DNA of 64,000 nt from Mycteria americana (GCF_035582795.1 NC_134373.1:26010501-26074500); one strand, 5' to 3'; shown: positions 45,712 through 57,506, counted from the first letter of the stretch. Numbers and translations are program-made. The notes: a model not told the origin generated them from the letters alone.

Positions 45712-48364
45712 GAGAGCACGGCTGGACGGGGACCCTGCCCAGAGCAGCCCCAGCCCCTCCCTGGTCCCTGTCACCCCGAGAGCAGGACAAGGTTCCCGGG
45801 TCATCCCGGGGTGCTGCAGGCTCTGCCCTGTCTCCTCAGCCTCCCCCTTGGCCTGGCAGTACTTTGGGGAGCAGAAAGCCCAGCCCAGCTCCCCAAACCT
45901 TCCCAGAATGTGGAATACCCCAGTTCACACCAGGACCACCACCACCGCTTCCCACCTCCTGGACAGGCAGTGGGTCAGGGCGGGGATCCCTGGGGCCATG
46001 CACAAGCCCATGCCAGCTAAAGAGGGCATTCTGATGGAGGGGGGCTGAGCTGGGGAACCCCTTCGGGGGGGTCCCCCTTGCCTGGGCAGCAGCCCCTCCT
46101 CCCCAGGCCCCCTGGCACACCTGGTGACCCCCAGCCTTGCCCAAGCCGGGCTGTTTTGGCTGACAGCTGGCACAGCCCCAGCGCCTCTGTCCCCAGAGGC
46201 CTTGGCAGAGGGGACCGCCGTGCCAGCGGGCACCGGGTGACTCAGCAGCAGGAGCAGCGCTCAGCCCTGCCCCGCCCCGCACCTCCCGGCCCCCCGCACC
46301 GGCTGCAACGCAGATGCCAAGCGGTGCCAGGGCTCGCCCGTGGCAGCGCCGGCATGGCAAAGGCTCGGGCTTGGTCACGGCAGCATCCGCAACTGCCCGG
46401 GCTCTGGGAGGCACTCCTGCCTGCTCCCCATCGTGCCCCTGCCACCTGGGCGGCCAGCAAAGGTCTGGGCCCCGTGGCCACGCAGGTGGGCAGAGGCTCG
46501 ATGCCGTGCATCCAGGCTGCCCCCACAGGTTCCCCATCCCTGGAGCCCCTCCCGGCCGCCTGGACGCAGCGTAATGCAGCGACTTCCCGGAGGGTGCACG
46601 CTGCCTGGCGGAGCCTGCCTTTAAAAGGGAAGGTATTTCCAGATGGGGTTGTTTCATCCCAGCGCAGGGGGGAGGATGGAAGGAAGGGGGGGCTTGGGGG
46701 GTGTGTGGGGGGGAGAAGATGGAAAAACAGACAGCATCCTTCCTCCTCCTGGCCCTGGTCCGAGCGCGCCCTGCGCATCCCTGAGCCCCGCACGTGTGCC
46801 CTGCCTGCCCCGTGCGTGCCGGCCGGGAGGCATGCCAGGCCTTGGCTGGGGTGCAGAAGGGCAGGTGGGTCCCCACACCGGCGCGGGGGACCCCAGGGGT
46901 CTGGGCCAGCACAGTGCCAGCCGTACTGTTCAGCCCTCCCTTCCCGTGACCCCATCCTGCTGCCCCGCTGGCTGGGGTGTGGGGAGGATGGGCCCCCAGG
47001 GGTGCCGTGTCCGGAGGGGCTCAGCGCCCTGCCCTGGTGCTTCAGGCAGGGCTGCAGCCATGCAAACCCCTCCCCAGGCCTGGAGAGCCCTCGTCGCCAT
47101 CCCCATCCCACAGAGCAGGGAGGTGCAGGGCTGGGGTGCCCCGGGGAGGGGAAATGCATTCCTGGGCACTGCTGCTGGAGGGGAAGCGGCTCAGAGTGGT
47201 TAACCAGGAACACCCTCCTGATCCTGCTCTAGGACAAACTGTTTCAAGTGGCCTTTCCTTGGCTGCCGTGACAGCCTTCCGGGACGGCTCTGTGCAGGCA
47301 GGGGCCCCGTGTCTGGCAGAGGGCGGATGGACGCCTTGGACTTTCCGCAGCCTCTTAGGAAAGCCCCGTCTGCACGTGGGACCCAGCGGCACGGGAAGCA
47401 GGGGGCGAGGAGCAGGACCCGGGGACCCTGCCAGAGTCCCATCCCAGAGATGTGGCCCCAAGCAGTCTGTGCCAGCTGAAGCCCCAGGGACTGCGATAAG
47501 CAAGGAGGCTGCAGAGAGCAGCAGTGCAGGCATGCCTCCTGTCCTGCCCAGCCCCGTTCAGCCTTCCCGCGGCTCCATCCCAGGCCGGGCTGACCCAGAC
47601 CAGCGGAGCCTGGGAAGCGGCCCCCGAGCCCCCACACTGGCCCAGCCCCAGCTCCCGCCAGGCCCTGGGACAAGGCTGCTGCTGGGAAGGTGTCGGGAGC
47701 TGGAACGTCAAACAACTCCCTCTGGTCATGACATACCCATGAGCGAAGCCAGCTGCATCCCGTGGCCGCCCCTCCTCCCCGGACCTCCCTCCCCGCTGCT
47801 CCCCCAGGATTTAAGCCGCCCGGGGAGCCGGGCACAGCCTCCCCAGGCTGTGGGCATCTCAGGGCTTGGAGCCGGGCAGGATGCGGGGACAGGCTGCCGG
47901 CCCCTCCTCAGCCCTGTACTCTGCCTCTGGGGCCCCCGCACCCCCCTCCCGCCTGGCCCTGGCTCAGGGGTGAGCGGAGGGATGGGAATGAAGCAGCGAA
48001 GGCGTCCATCCCCCTCCCTCCTGGCCCCTGGCCGTCTCCCTCCATCCCGCTCCTTTTACAGCCATGAGCCTCCCAGGCGCCTTTACCCTAAGAGGGAAGG
48101 ACCGTGCGGCCCATTCCCCGGCGCTGACGGACCCAGGGCGCGTGCTATTGTCTAAATAGGAGATGGTTCTCCTTCCCGGCCTGGACCGTGGCCCAGCCCG
48201 GCCCGCCAGGGTCCCGGGAGCTGGTGGGTGCCCTACAGGCTGCAGCCCCCCACCCACTGCTCACCCCAGCTGCCCCCATGCCTTCGCCCACCCCGGGGCT
48301 CGGGGCTGGCAGTGCGGGCACACAGCCTGTCTGGCTGCCCCTGGTCCCCACCCCTGTGTCCCCA

Positions 48365-48915
48365 GGTGATGGGGATGCTGGGGATGATGGCCTGTCTCCA
48401 AGTGGCACAGGGATGCCGGGGGTGCCTGGCTGCCCCACGGCGTGCATGGATGCTGGAGGTGTCCAGCTATCTCCCGTAACCTGTATGGATGCTTGGGGGG
48501 TGTTTGCTTGCCCCCCTGGGTCTACGTAGGTCCTCGGGGTGAGTTGTTGCCTCTGTGGTCCACGAGGATGCTGGGGGTGTTGCCCCCAGGGGCCCTGTTG
48601 CCCCCAGGGCCATGTAAATGCTGGAGGAGACCAGCTACCTCCATGTCCATGCGGGTGCTCGAGGCATATACCTGCCCCCATCACTCATCTCCAGCTAGCC
48701 CTGCGATCCGTGGGGATGCTGGGGGTGTTCACCCGTCCCCACAGCCCAGGGGCAGGCTGAGGATGTCCACCTGCCCTCGTGGCCCATGGGGACCTTCACC
48801 TGCCCCCGTGGCCACGGGGATGCTGGGAGTGCCCAGCTGCCCTCACAACCCACGTGGATTTAGGGATGACTGGCCGCCCTCGAGGTCCACGAGGATGCTG
48901 GGGTGTCTGTCTGCC
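48365..48915. repeat. Degenerate intergenic minisatellite (about 36-60 bp units)
   Basis: Repeats start with GGATGCTGGGGGTGT and continue with CC-rich tails such as CCCAGCTGCC or CACCTGCCCCC. About ten copies of variable length lie between DES and DNPEP. Confidence 0.75.
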
Positions 48916-51145
48916 CTCCCGCAGGCCTCGATAGCATCACCCATGCCAGTGAGATGAGGTAGTGGTTACCCGCTGCATCACTGGCGGCTCATGTAAGGCA
49001 TGGTGGCCATTCGCTCAGCCTCCAGCAATGCCCGGGCAGTGATTTCACTTTCCCATGCTCAGACACGTGGGCCGGGATGGGGGGTGACGGCCTCGATGGG
49101 TGCCATCCCTGCTCTCCTCCTGGCAGGGCGGGCAGGGAGGGGGTCCAGGCAGCCTGGCAGGCAGCGGAGAAGGGGGCGGCACTTCCTGGAGCTCCGGCTG
49201 TGTTTACAGGCTTCTGTCCTGGGCCATCTCTCTGTTAACCCCTTCCAGCGGGGCTCAGCTCCGGCTGCCCATCCACAGAGCCACCGGCCCCCCCAGGGAA
49301 CGCTTCCCCGAGCAAAGCCTGCACGGCACCCCACCCTGGGCTGCCGGGGGATGTGGAGAGGGGCACGGTGCCCTGTCCCCACCGGTCCTGCCCCTACCAG
49401 GCACCCCTGGGCACACGCGTGAGCCCAGCAGCAGGGTGCAAGCACCTCGGGGAGGAGCTGGCGCCGGTTCTGGGGGGCTGCCTGGGGCTCCCTGCTGCAC
49501 CGGGGGGTCCGTGGGGCAGAGAGGGATGGGGACAGGAGCAGTGCCTTCCCAGGAGCATGGTGATGGGGTGGGGGGCGGCCGTGGCAGGTGCTGTGTAGTC
49601 CCTGGCATCCAGCCAGGGGTGAGTCAGAGCCCACCCGCAAATAGCCAGCGGGAGCTTTTTCTGGAAGCCCCGCTGCTCCGGGAATAGCTGTGGCATGCCA
49701 AGGCGCTGCCCTTTGCTCGCGCCTGCGGGGCTGGGCAAGGGCCACACCCGGCCCTGCCACTCACCCCTGCTCCGGCCACCCCAGATCCGGGCACCACCCG
49801 CTCCTGCACCCACCCCCCTGCCACCCATCTGCCCCAGGCACCTGCACCCTCCGGGCACCCACCCGCTCCAGGCAGCCACCGGCTGGGGGGCCACAGGCTC
49901 CAGGCACCTACGCTGTACATGTCCCCAGATGTCCCCCAGGCATAGCCTGGTGACCGCCCGACAGCACCCGGCCCTGAGCTGGGTGCCTACAGCAGTGGGG
50001 GGTCATGCTGGCAGGAGGAGCAGGGGGACGGCTGCCTGGCACCCATGTCCCTTCAGCAGGAGGGTGCAGGGCAGGGGGTGTGTGTGGCCCAGCTCTGGGC
50101 CGGGGTGCTGGGTGCCTGTTCCCAGCCTGGTCCCGTCTCAGCGGGGTGCTGGCCCTGTGTTTTGCTGTGGTTGACATGGAGACCCTCCAGCTGTCTGCTC
50201 GCGGGGTGCCAGGCGGTGGGGGTGCTCGTTCCCTTTTTTGGGGGGGGGGGAGGCAGGTGCTGGGGGCTGGGAACATAAATCCAGGGCTGTCGTGAGCTCC
50301 CGGCACGGCAGGTCCCGGGGTCAGGGGCAGCAGGACCGCCAGTTTCCAGTCCCCAGGACACGGACAGCATCTCTGGCTAACAGGGTGCCCACGCTGGTGA
50401 CTCAGGAGCTGGGAATCCAGCTGGCACGGAGCACCTGGGCTCCATGCACTGCTCACGGGCTGCCACATCCTCCTAAGGCCACACACCCATTGCTGGGAAG
50501 ACAGGATCCTGCTGGGAAATGGTGCACGAGTACTGATGGAAACCCAAAACCCCACTACCACACCCAGCCCATGCAGGGGACCCAGCCAAGGGCAGGAGCC
50601 ACCCCGATCCATGTGAGGCCCAGGGGTCCTATCCCCTAGACGTGCCCTGGCCGTGCCCCCGCTGGGGCTGGCAGGCAGCTGGGGTGCTGCCCTGCCACCG
50701 TGCCAACTCCCAGGACTCCCCTGTGCATCGCTGTCACTCAGGGACATTGGTCCCCAACGTGGCACCAAGGGCTTGTGCCTTGTTTTCTGTAAAGGCTGGG
50801 CAGTGCCAAGGCGGGGGACCAGCAATGATGGGGGGGCTGCAGCTTGGCTTATACCAGGGACCCCCCCCAAAGACACCCAGCCTTTGGGAAGCACGCGTGT
50901 TGCCCTGGGCAGTGCGGGGACAGCTGCAGGCGGGCCAAGCCCTGTTTCGGGGTGGCCCCTACTCAGCCGGTGCCCAGAGTTGGGGCACCCCAGGGCAGCA
51001 CTGGATGACCATCCCTGGGGAGCCCGTCCCTGCCCCTTGGCTCCCACCCCAGCCCCTCCCAGCTGTACCCAGTTTCCACCCACCCACCCAGCCCGCAGCT
51101 CCGCCCTGGCTTTGGCAGGCGCCGGGTTGGCCTGGCCCCGGACCA

Positions 51146-51225
51146 GGGTGCGGCGTGCAGGGTGTGGATTGCGGGGTGCGGGGTGCAGGGTACGGGGTGC
51201 GGGGTACGGGGTGCAGGGTGCGCGC
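51146..51225. repeat. G-rich heptad repeat just upstream of DNPEP
   Basis: Tandem GGGGTGC/GGGGTAC/GGGTGCA heptads run to about 80 bp upstream of the DNPEP start codon. They merge into the CpG-rich promoter. Confidence 0.8.
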
Positions 51226-51440
51226 TGCCGCGCCGCCTGGGCGCATTCCTCCGCGCCAGCAGGGGGCGCGCGGGGCGTGGCGGCAGGGCGGGGCGGCGGC
51301 GGCCATGCAGGTACCGGGCGGCCGCGGGGCGGGGGTCGGGCCTTGCCCGGGGCTGGGCGGGGGGGTCCCGGGCCCACGGGGGGGTCCCGGGCCGGGGCGG
51401 GGGTGGTGTCGGTGCTGTCCGGTGACGGCGGTGCCCGCAG
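51226..51440 (+). promoter_or_regulatory. DNPEP: DNPEP CpG-rich, TATA-less promoter region
   Basis: CpG-dense DNA with GGGGCGTGG and GGGGCGG Sp/KLF-type boxes immediately precedes the DNPEP start codon at 51305 and extends into intron 1. There is no TATA box. This is the usual layout for a housekeeping gene. Confidence 0.55.
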
Positions 51441-54400
51441 GCGGCGGCGCAGGGCTCGAAGCAGGCCGCGCAGGCGGCGGCGCAGGAGCTGGTGAAGTTC
51501 GTGAACCGGAGTCCCTCGCCCTACCACGGTGAGGAGCCGCCGGGCCCGCCCGGCCCCGCTTCCTTCCCCTTCCCCTTCCCCTTCCCCTTCCCCTTCCCCT
51601 TCCCCTTCCCTCGGTGCGGCCCCCCTGACGGCTCTTCCCCCCCGCAGTGGTGGCCGAGTGCCGCAGCCGGCTGCTGCAGGCCGGCTTCCAGGAGCTGAAG
51701 GAGACGGAGCACTGGGAGGTGCGGCCCGCGCAGAAGGTGGGCCCGGCCGGGGGCAGGGCGGCGGGGAGGCGGGGGCGGCGGCCGGCCCTCACCCCTGCCC
51801 CTCTGCCCCCAGTACTTCATCACCAGGAACTACTCCACCCTCATCGCCTTCGCCGTCGGCGGCCAGTTCCAGCCCGGGAATGGGTTCAGCCTGCTGGGGG
51901 CCCACACCGACAGCCCCTGCCTCAGGGTAAGGCCGGCCAGCCGGGTGCCCTCCCGCGGGGCTGGGGCCTTTGCTGGTGCCCTCCAGTTTCAATCCACAAG
52001 CAAAAACTACCCTGACTCCCCCTGTGCCCCACAGCACTTGTTGCTGGGTCCCTACCCCTCCCAAATCTGCCACCCAGAGCAGCCCGTGCTGACCCCTTGC
52101 TGTGTCCGCTGTCGCACAAAGCACCTCACAGCACCCTGCACGGACAGGGTCGGCGATGGGACTCTGGGTGTGCTCTGCCCAGTCCCCACCAGTTACCCAG
52201 TCCCTGGGGCTTTGCGGTGCCGGCAGCGACACCTCTGCTCTCGCCCAGGTGAAGAGACGCTCTAAGCGGGGGCAGGTGGGCATGGTGCAGGTCGGCGTGG
52301 AGACCTATGGAGGGGGCATCTGGAATACCTGGTTCGACCGTGACCTCACCGTGGCTGGGAGGGTGATCATAAAGGTAAGCCTGATTTGGGACAGGTATGG
52401 TGGGCTAGCTGTGTGCCCCCAGCTCTGGGTCCGTGACTCCCACCCAGAGTGGGACCTACTGCAACCTCTCAGCCCTGCAGGCCTGGCCCCAGCAGTTCTC
52501 CTTGTGTTTCAGGACCCGGCCACGGGGCGCCTGGAGCAGCGCCTGGTACATGTGGAGCGGCCCGTCCTCCGCATTCCCCACCTGGCCATCCATCTGCAGC
52601 GCAGCATCAACGAGAACTTCGGGCCCAACACTGAGCACCACCTGTAAGGCCTGGCTTGGCCCCGACCCCTGGCCAGCCCTCAGGAGGGCTGGGACCCAGC
52701 TGGAGCAGTGCCCAGCCTCAGCTCTCTCCCTTTGGCAGCCACTCACCGCAGTGGGGAGGTCTGCAATGGCTTTTCTTAGCCCCATAGAGTCCTCCCAGGA
52801 GATGCTTCCAAGCTTGGGACTTGGGAAAGGACACTGGGGTGTCCTGAGGTGGCACAACAGATCTGTGCTTGAGATGTTGTGTGTCCTTGCTCCATTCATC
52901 ATGGCAGTCGCTCCCTGGAGGAGCAAGGCAGGCACCCCAGGAAGGGTTGGTTGTGTGTGACCCAAGCAGGAGAGGCGAGCAAAGGCCTGGGAGCTAAGGG
53001 CACCCGTCTCCCCACAGAGTTCCCATTCTGGCCACTGCTGTGCAGGAGGAGCTGGAAAAGGAGGTGCTCATGGAGGCCACACCTTGCAATGCTGCAGCCC
53101 AGGTGAGCTGGGTGCCAAGGACTAGCAGGGGCGCTTGCTAGGACCTCACACTTGTCACCTTTGATATCCAGTCCTCAGGGGCCTGCCAGCAGGTTCCCCT
53201 TCCCCTTCTCCCCATGGACTGCTGGTAACCTTCCACTCTGCCCCAGAGCTGTGTACACGACACATCTGCTCAGCCATCTCTCTGTTCCCACCCTGGTCTG
53301 CAGCTATCGTGTAGAAGGGGGTGCAGCCCCCGTAAAGCTGTCACAGTCTCCCTGGGGAGGCAGGGCAGGGAGAGGGGATTGCACAGGGGGCAGAGAGCCC
53401 CTTGCTCCGCCCTGCAAATGGCCCTGCTGTCCTGGGTGAGGCGGGGGCTTGAAGATGGGACATGTTAGTGGGAGGGAGGGCCGTGCCAACGTGAGTGGGG
53501 TGTGGGATGGCTCTGCCGGGGGGGGGGGGGGGGGGGGAACAGGGAGTTTCCCCTGCCATCCACTGCCTGCCCTGCCCACAGCTCTGCTTTCTTCCCAGGC
53601 AGAGCGGCACAGCCCTGTCCTGCTTTCCCTGCTCTGCCCCCAGCTGGGGGTGAAACCGGAGCAGATTGTGGAGCTGGAACTATGCCTGGCGGATACACAG
53701 CCAGCGGTGAGTAAGGGCGGGAGCCTCCCTCTGCCTGCACACAGCCTGCGGTCTGGTACTGCACAGGTTTTACCTGGCACGCTTCCTCTGCCTGAGGCGT
53801 GCCAGGGCTGGGAGCTGAGCGGAATGAGAGGAGGCAGCTCCTGAGGGGCAGAGATGAGGGGACTGGAATGGGGACCCAGTGGCAGGTACTTATGGGTGAC
53901 CCAGAGCCTGTGCCTTGCTCCTCCTGGCTCTCTGCCTGCAGACGCTGGGTGGTGCCTTCGACGAGTTCATCTTCTCCCCACGCCTGGACAACCTGCACAG
54001 CTGCTACTGCGCCCTGCAGGTGAGCAGGAGGGGAAGGGAGCCTGGAGGTCTCAGCGTGGCCCCCCATGCATGCCAGTTTGGCTTAGCGGGGCCATGGGCT
54101 GGCCTGAGGCTCTGCAGGGAGGTGTGTTCCTATGGGGTGGGTCTGGCTTGTTGGAGAAACTGGGGTTGGATGGGAGCTGCCCCCTTTGCTGGGTGTGTGG
54201 GGTTCCCAGCAGCTCCCAGGGGTGACTCCTGCTCTTGCTGGGCAATGTGTGTGCCTGCAGCTCCCTTCCTCGGTGCTTTGGGCTCTCCTGGGGAAGTTCC
54301 TGCCAGCTGAGTGCTGAGCTTCCTGGGATGGGGTGGCACTCAAGCTGGTGTCCCTTCTCCTCTAAACCTGCAGGCCTTGATTGACTCGTGCGCGGCGCCC

Positions 54401-56557
54401 TCCTCCCTCTCCCAGGAGCCGAATGTGCGTCTCATTGCGCTCTACGACAACGAGGAGGTGAGCAAGGGGCACAGCCGTGGGGTGGCTGGCACAGGGAGGG
54501 GCTCCATGTTCTTCGCTCTCCCCAAGCCATGCCTAGCAGGAGATAGATCCCAGGCCCCAGTGGGGCAAGGCAGGGTTTGCTAACCCCCCTGTGGAGCATG
54601 GCCCAGGCAGGGGGTGGGAAGCACTGGTGTGGTTGGAAGCTGCTCTGCTGGCTTTGGAGAGCCCCCTGGCACTCAGCCGGCCCTGGGGTGCCTGGGGGTT
54701 GTGCCATGTGGGTCGTGCTGATGGTGGTCCTTGGCAGGTGGGGTCAGAGAGTGCACAGGGCGCAGAGTCCTTGCTGACAGAGCTGGTGCTGCGCCGGATC
54801 TCGGCATCACCACAAAACCTGACAGCCTTCGAGGAGGCCGTGGCCAAGTCCTACATGATCAGCGCCGATATGGCCCATGCTGTGCACCCTAACTACGTGT
54901 GAGTAGTCTGAGCAGTGCCGCAGGCCAGGGCAGCCTGCCCTGCCAGCTGGGGAGACGTATCCCCGTCATTCCTCGGGGAGTACAGACAGGACAGTCCTTG
55001 TTGCGTCAGGGAGGGAAGGCTGTAGCATGAAACTCCTGCTTCTCATTTGCAGGGACAAGCATGAGGAGAATCATCGTCCGGCCTTCCACAAGGTGAGGGC
55101 AGCCCTCTGCTTTGGGCTGGGATGGGCGCTGTCTGTCTGTCCTGCAAGTGCTGTGAAACGCCCCGCCACTCCCTGGAGCATGATCCTGGCGTGCAGCTCA
55201 GCGGCACTCAAATGAGAGACGTTTGTCCTGCAGCGTGATTTGGCCATGGCACACATCAGGTGTTAATCACTTGGGGCAACAGCCTTGGTCCTGGAGCCCT
55301 TCCCTGCTCTGAGCTGGGGCTGTCACCATGGCAGGGCTGTCCCCATCCCCAGGGATCACCCGGGCAGGGGGAGAATGGACTGGTGGGTTGGGGCGGGACA
55401 GCATTGCCTGGGCCACGGGTGTTTCCAGAGCCACCGACTCTCCCCGGTGCCAATCGCGGGCCTGCAGTGCCTTCCCTTGTGCAGGGCCCCGTCATCAAAG
55501 TGAACAGCAACCAGCGCTATGCCTCCACAGCTGTCACCGAAGCAGTCATCCGGGACATCGCCGCCCGTGTGGGTGTCCCTCTGCAGGTGAGTGGGGCTGG
55601 GCGAGCCCTTCATGAATGTTACCAGCTTGGGCAGTGGCCCTGCCCCTGGGTTCGGGAGGGGGGGGCCTGTGCCAGACCCCCACCCCTCAGTTACCGTGTC
55701 CGTCCCCGCCGGGGCCTGCGCTGTCTCCTTCTCTGAGGCTGCCTCAGGGAGCAGGCTTGGGAGCAGGAGAGGAGGGCCTGACCTGAGCACCTGCTGTCTT
55801 GGGGGGATTTTGCACCCTGGCTTGGGGACGGTGCTGCTTCGCTGTCCCAGGTTGCCTCCCTTCAGGCCCCGGGGCCCATGTGGGAGGCCATGGGGCAGCG
55901 TGGGGAGCTGCTGAGGCCGTGTCCCTGTGCAGGAGTTCATGGTGCGCAACGACACGCCCTGCGGCACCACCATCGGCCCCATTCTGGCCTCCCGCCTGGG
56001 GCTGCGCGTGCTGGACATCGGCTGCCCGCAGCTGGCCATGCACTCCATCCGGGAGATGTGCTGCACCTCGGGGGTGCTCCAGAGCATCACCCTCTTCAAG
56101 GTGAGCCCCGTGTCCCCCGTCCTGTGCCGAAGCCCCCTCCCTGCTGCTGCACATCTCTCGCACCCCCATGTCCCCATCCAGCCCCCGCCTTGGGGCTGAG
56201 CCCGGCCATCCTGCCGGGCTCCCCACCCCTCTGGGGCAGCGCAGATACTGGCTGCTTCCGGAGGTGCCCCCTCGCATCCCAGCCTTCCCTGGCGACTGCC
56301 GTCCCCAAATGGTTCCTATGGCAACCGGCGCTAGCCTTGAGTCAGTGATGGGTTACTATGGCAACGCGGTCCTGCTCCCTGCCAGCAGCTGCCTGCTGTG
56401 ACGCCGCGTGCGTAACCCAACAGGGAGCCGCTGCCTGCCCCCGCTGCCTGTCCCCCCACCCCATGCCACCCCGCCCGGCCCACCCTGACGGCCTGTCTCC
56501 TTCCAGGGCTTCTTCGAGCTCCTGCCGACGGTCAGCAGCAGCCTGGTGGTCGACTGA
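51305..56557 (+). CDS. DNPEP: DNPEP, aspartyl aminopeptidase (complete, 15 coding exons, 476 aa)
   Basis: DNPEP is a cytosolic M18 zinc aminopeptidase that removes N-terminal Asp or Glu from peptides. Exons are 51305-51310, 51441-51528, 51648-51736, 51813-51926, 52249-52374, 52513-52643, 53018-53102, 53599-53706, 53942-54019, 54374-54457, 54738-54898, 55053-55092, 55485-55586, 55933-56100 and 56507-56557. All phases close. Metal and catalytic residues are present: His92 (GAHTDSPC), Asp265 (RLDNLHS), Glu302 and Glu303 (YDNEE), Asp347 ([12 protein letters not shown]) and His441 (LAMHSIREM). Length matches the human enzyme. Exon 1 encodes only Met-Gln before an immediate donor, as I recall for the human gene. 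The N-terminus is Ala/Gln-rich ([15 protein letters not shown]). It is divergent from DES and tandem with PTPRN. Confidence 0.97.
51564..51610. repeat. (TTCCCC)n hexanucleotide repeat in DNPEP intron 2
   Basis: Seven perfect TTCCCC units plus a partial one lie between exon 2 and exon 3 and may serve as the pyrimidine tract region of this short intron. Confidence 0.9.
53518..53537. repeat. 20-base poly-G tract in DNPEP intron 7
   Basis: An uninterrupted run of twenty G lies upstream of exon 8. Tracts like this are prone to length error in sequencing and assembly. Confidence 0.85.
56312..56365 (+). promoter_or_regulatory. Pair of RFX X-box motifs in the last DNPEP intron
   Basis: GTTCCTATGGCAAC (56312-56325) and GTTACTATGGCAAC (56352-56365) both fit the inverted-repeat X-box GTNRCC-NN-RGYAAC with one mismatch each. 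They lie 40 bp apart in the same orientation, about 1.2 kb upstream of the PTPRN start codon. Confidence 0.55.
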
Positions 56558-56599
56558 GCACAGCGGGGAGGGAGCGGCTGTGGGCTCAGCCCTGGGGCC

Positions 56600-56605
56600 A
56601 TTAAA
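56600..56605 (+). terminator. DNPEP: DNPEP polyadenylation signal ATTAAA
   Basis: ATTAAA lies 43 bp after the DNPEP stop codon and is followed by TCTGTCTCG and a GTGTGG-type element near 56630-56645. The 3' UTR would be very short, under 80 nt. Confidence 0.8.
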
Positions 56606-56639
56606 GCATCTCTGTCTCGCCAGCGAGTGGTCCATGAGT

Positions 56640-57065
56640 GTGGCTGGGGGGGGGGGGGCTGACGGACCGGGGTCACCCCCCGGGGACTCCCACAGCTCCC
56701 ACCTCTGCTCTCCCCTGGGGGCAGGAGTGGGACCTGTTCACCTGCCCACAGCGGCCCCCTCGGTGCTGTGGGCATGCCGGACGTCCCAGCTAAGGGGCAG
56801 AACGCGGCTCTGCCTCCCCCAGGGAGAGCGGGGGGGGGAGGACGTCCCCTGCCTCCTGCAGCGCTGGGGCTGACCCCGTCGCCAGGGGAGTGGGGGGGCT
56901 GAGCCTGCCCTGCCACAGCCAGAGGCGTGCTGCCAGCCCCTGCCTGCGCTGCCAGCCCCCGGGCTGCAGCCGCTCCCCGCTGCCGGGCCCTGCCCCCGGG
57001 GGTGGGGGGGGTGTCCCTGCCCGCCCCCTCCTGCCCGTCCCGGGCGGTGCCGCTGGGCGGGGCTG
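56640..57065. other. Non-coding spacer between DNPEP and PTPRN
   Basis: This GC-rich spacer has poly-G runs and no supported gene. In mammals RESP18 sits between DNPEP and PTPRN; nothing like it is present here. Confidence 0.7.
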
Positions 57066-57491
57066 TGAGGGTGTGGCCCGGTGCTCGCCGCTCATTGGGT
57101 GCTTCTCAGGGGCGTGGCCCGCGCGGGAGCCAGTGGGGCCGCAGGGCTGGGAAGGGGCGGGCGGTGAGGGGCGGAGGCGCTGCCGGCGCGGTGGCACACC
57201 CCCGGGGGGCGTGGCTCGCCTCCAGGGAGGCTGCGATTGGCGCGGTGCTCGGCCGTCTCCCCCCGGGGCGCGACATAATTGGCCTCGCTCGATAACAGGG
57301 GGGCGTGAGCCCGACGTCGGGGGGGGAGGGGGGAAAGAGGCCCGGGTCTCTGATTGGCTGCGGCGCAGGAGGGCGTGGCGCGGCAGCAGTGGGCCGTGCT
57401 CCATTGGCGAGGAGGCGGCGGTGGGCGGGGCGCGCGGCGCGGCGGGGCGCGGGTTGGCGGCGGCGGCGGGGGCGCGGCCGGCGGGTGCGCC
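57066..57491 (+). promoter_or_regulatory. PTPRN: PTPRN promoter: repeated KLF/Sp and inverted CCAAT boxes in CpG-rich DNA
   Basis: Five ATTGG (inverted CCAAT) boxes start at 57094, 57236, 57278, 57353 and 57403. They are interspersed with GGGCGTGG or GGGTGTGG CACC-type boxes near 57070, 57111, 57198 and 57371. The block is CpG-dense and lacks a TATA box. NF-Y and KLF/Sp factors would be expected to bind. Confidence 0.6.
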
Positions 57492-57506
57492 ATGGTGCGG
57501 CCGTGA
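57492..57506 (+). CDS. Short upstream ORF (MVRP) in the PTPRN 5' leader
   Basis: ATG GTG CGG CCG TGA ends 7 nt before the main PTPRN start codon. The uORF start has G at -3 and G at +4, a strong context. It is part of the PTPRN mRNA only if transcription starts upstream of 57492, which is not shown. Confidence 0.4.
   Translation: MVRP

Larger units (their letters stand above)
44930..51220. other. Non-coding interval between divergent DES and DNPEP
   Basis: About 6.3 kb with no supported gene. It contains the DES distal enhancer candidate, a degenerate minisatellite at 48365-48915, a CArG-like TCTAAATAGG at 48151-48160 and the G-rich heptad repeat upstream of DNPEP. Frames such as those at 46078-47232 and 46977-48155 show no recognisable protein. 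In mammals the corresponding interval upstream of DES and through DNPEP harbours the desmin locus control region; I cannot identify specific LCR elements here. Confidence 0.65.

Noticed and set aside
46078-48155. Long overlapping frames in the DES-DNPEP interval
   Set aside because: No homology, no splice structure and no codon pattern; stops are rare simply because of high GC.
48151-48160. CArG-like TCTAAATAGG upstream of DES
   Set aside because: Matches 9 of 10 positions but is isolated, with no other muscle motif nearby; kept only as a note in the interval entry.
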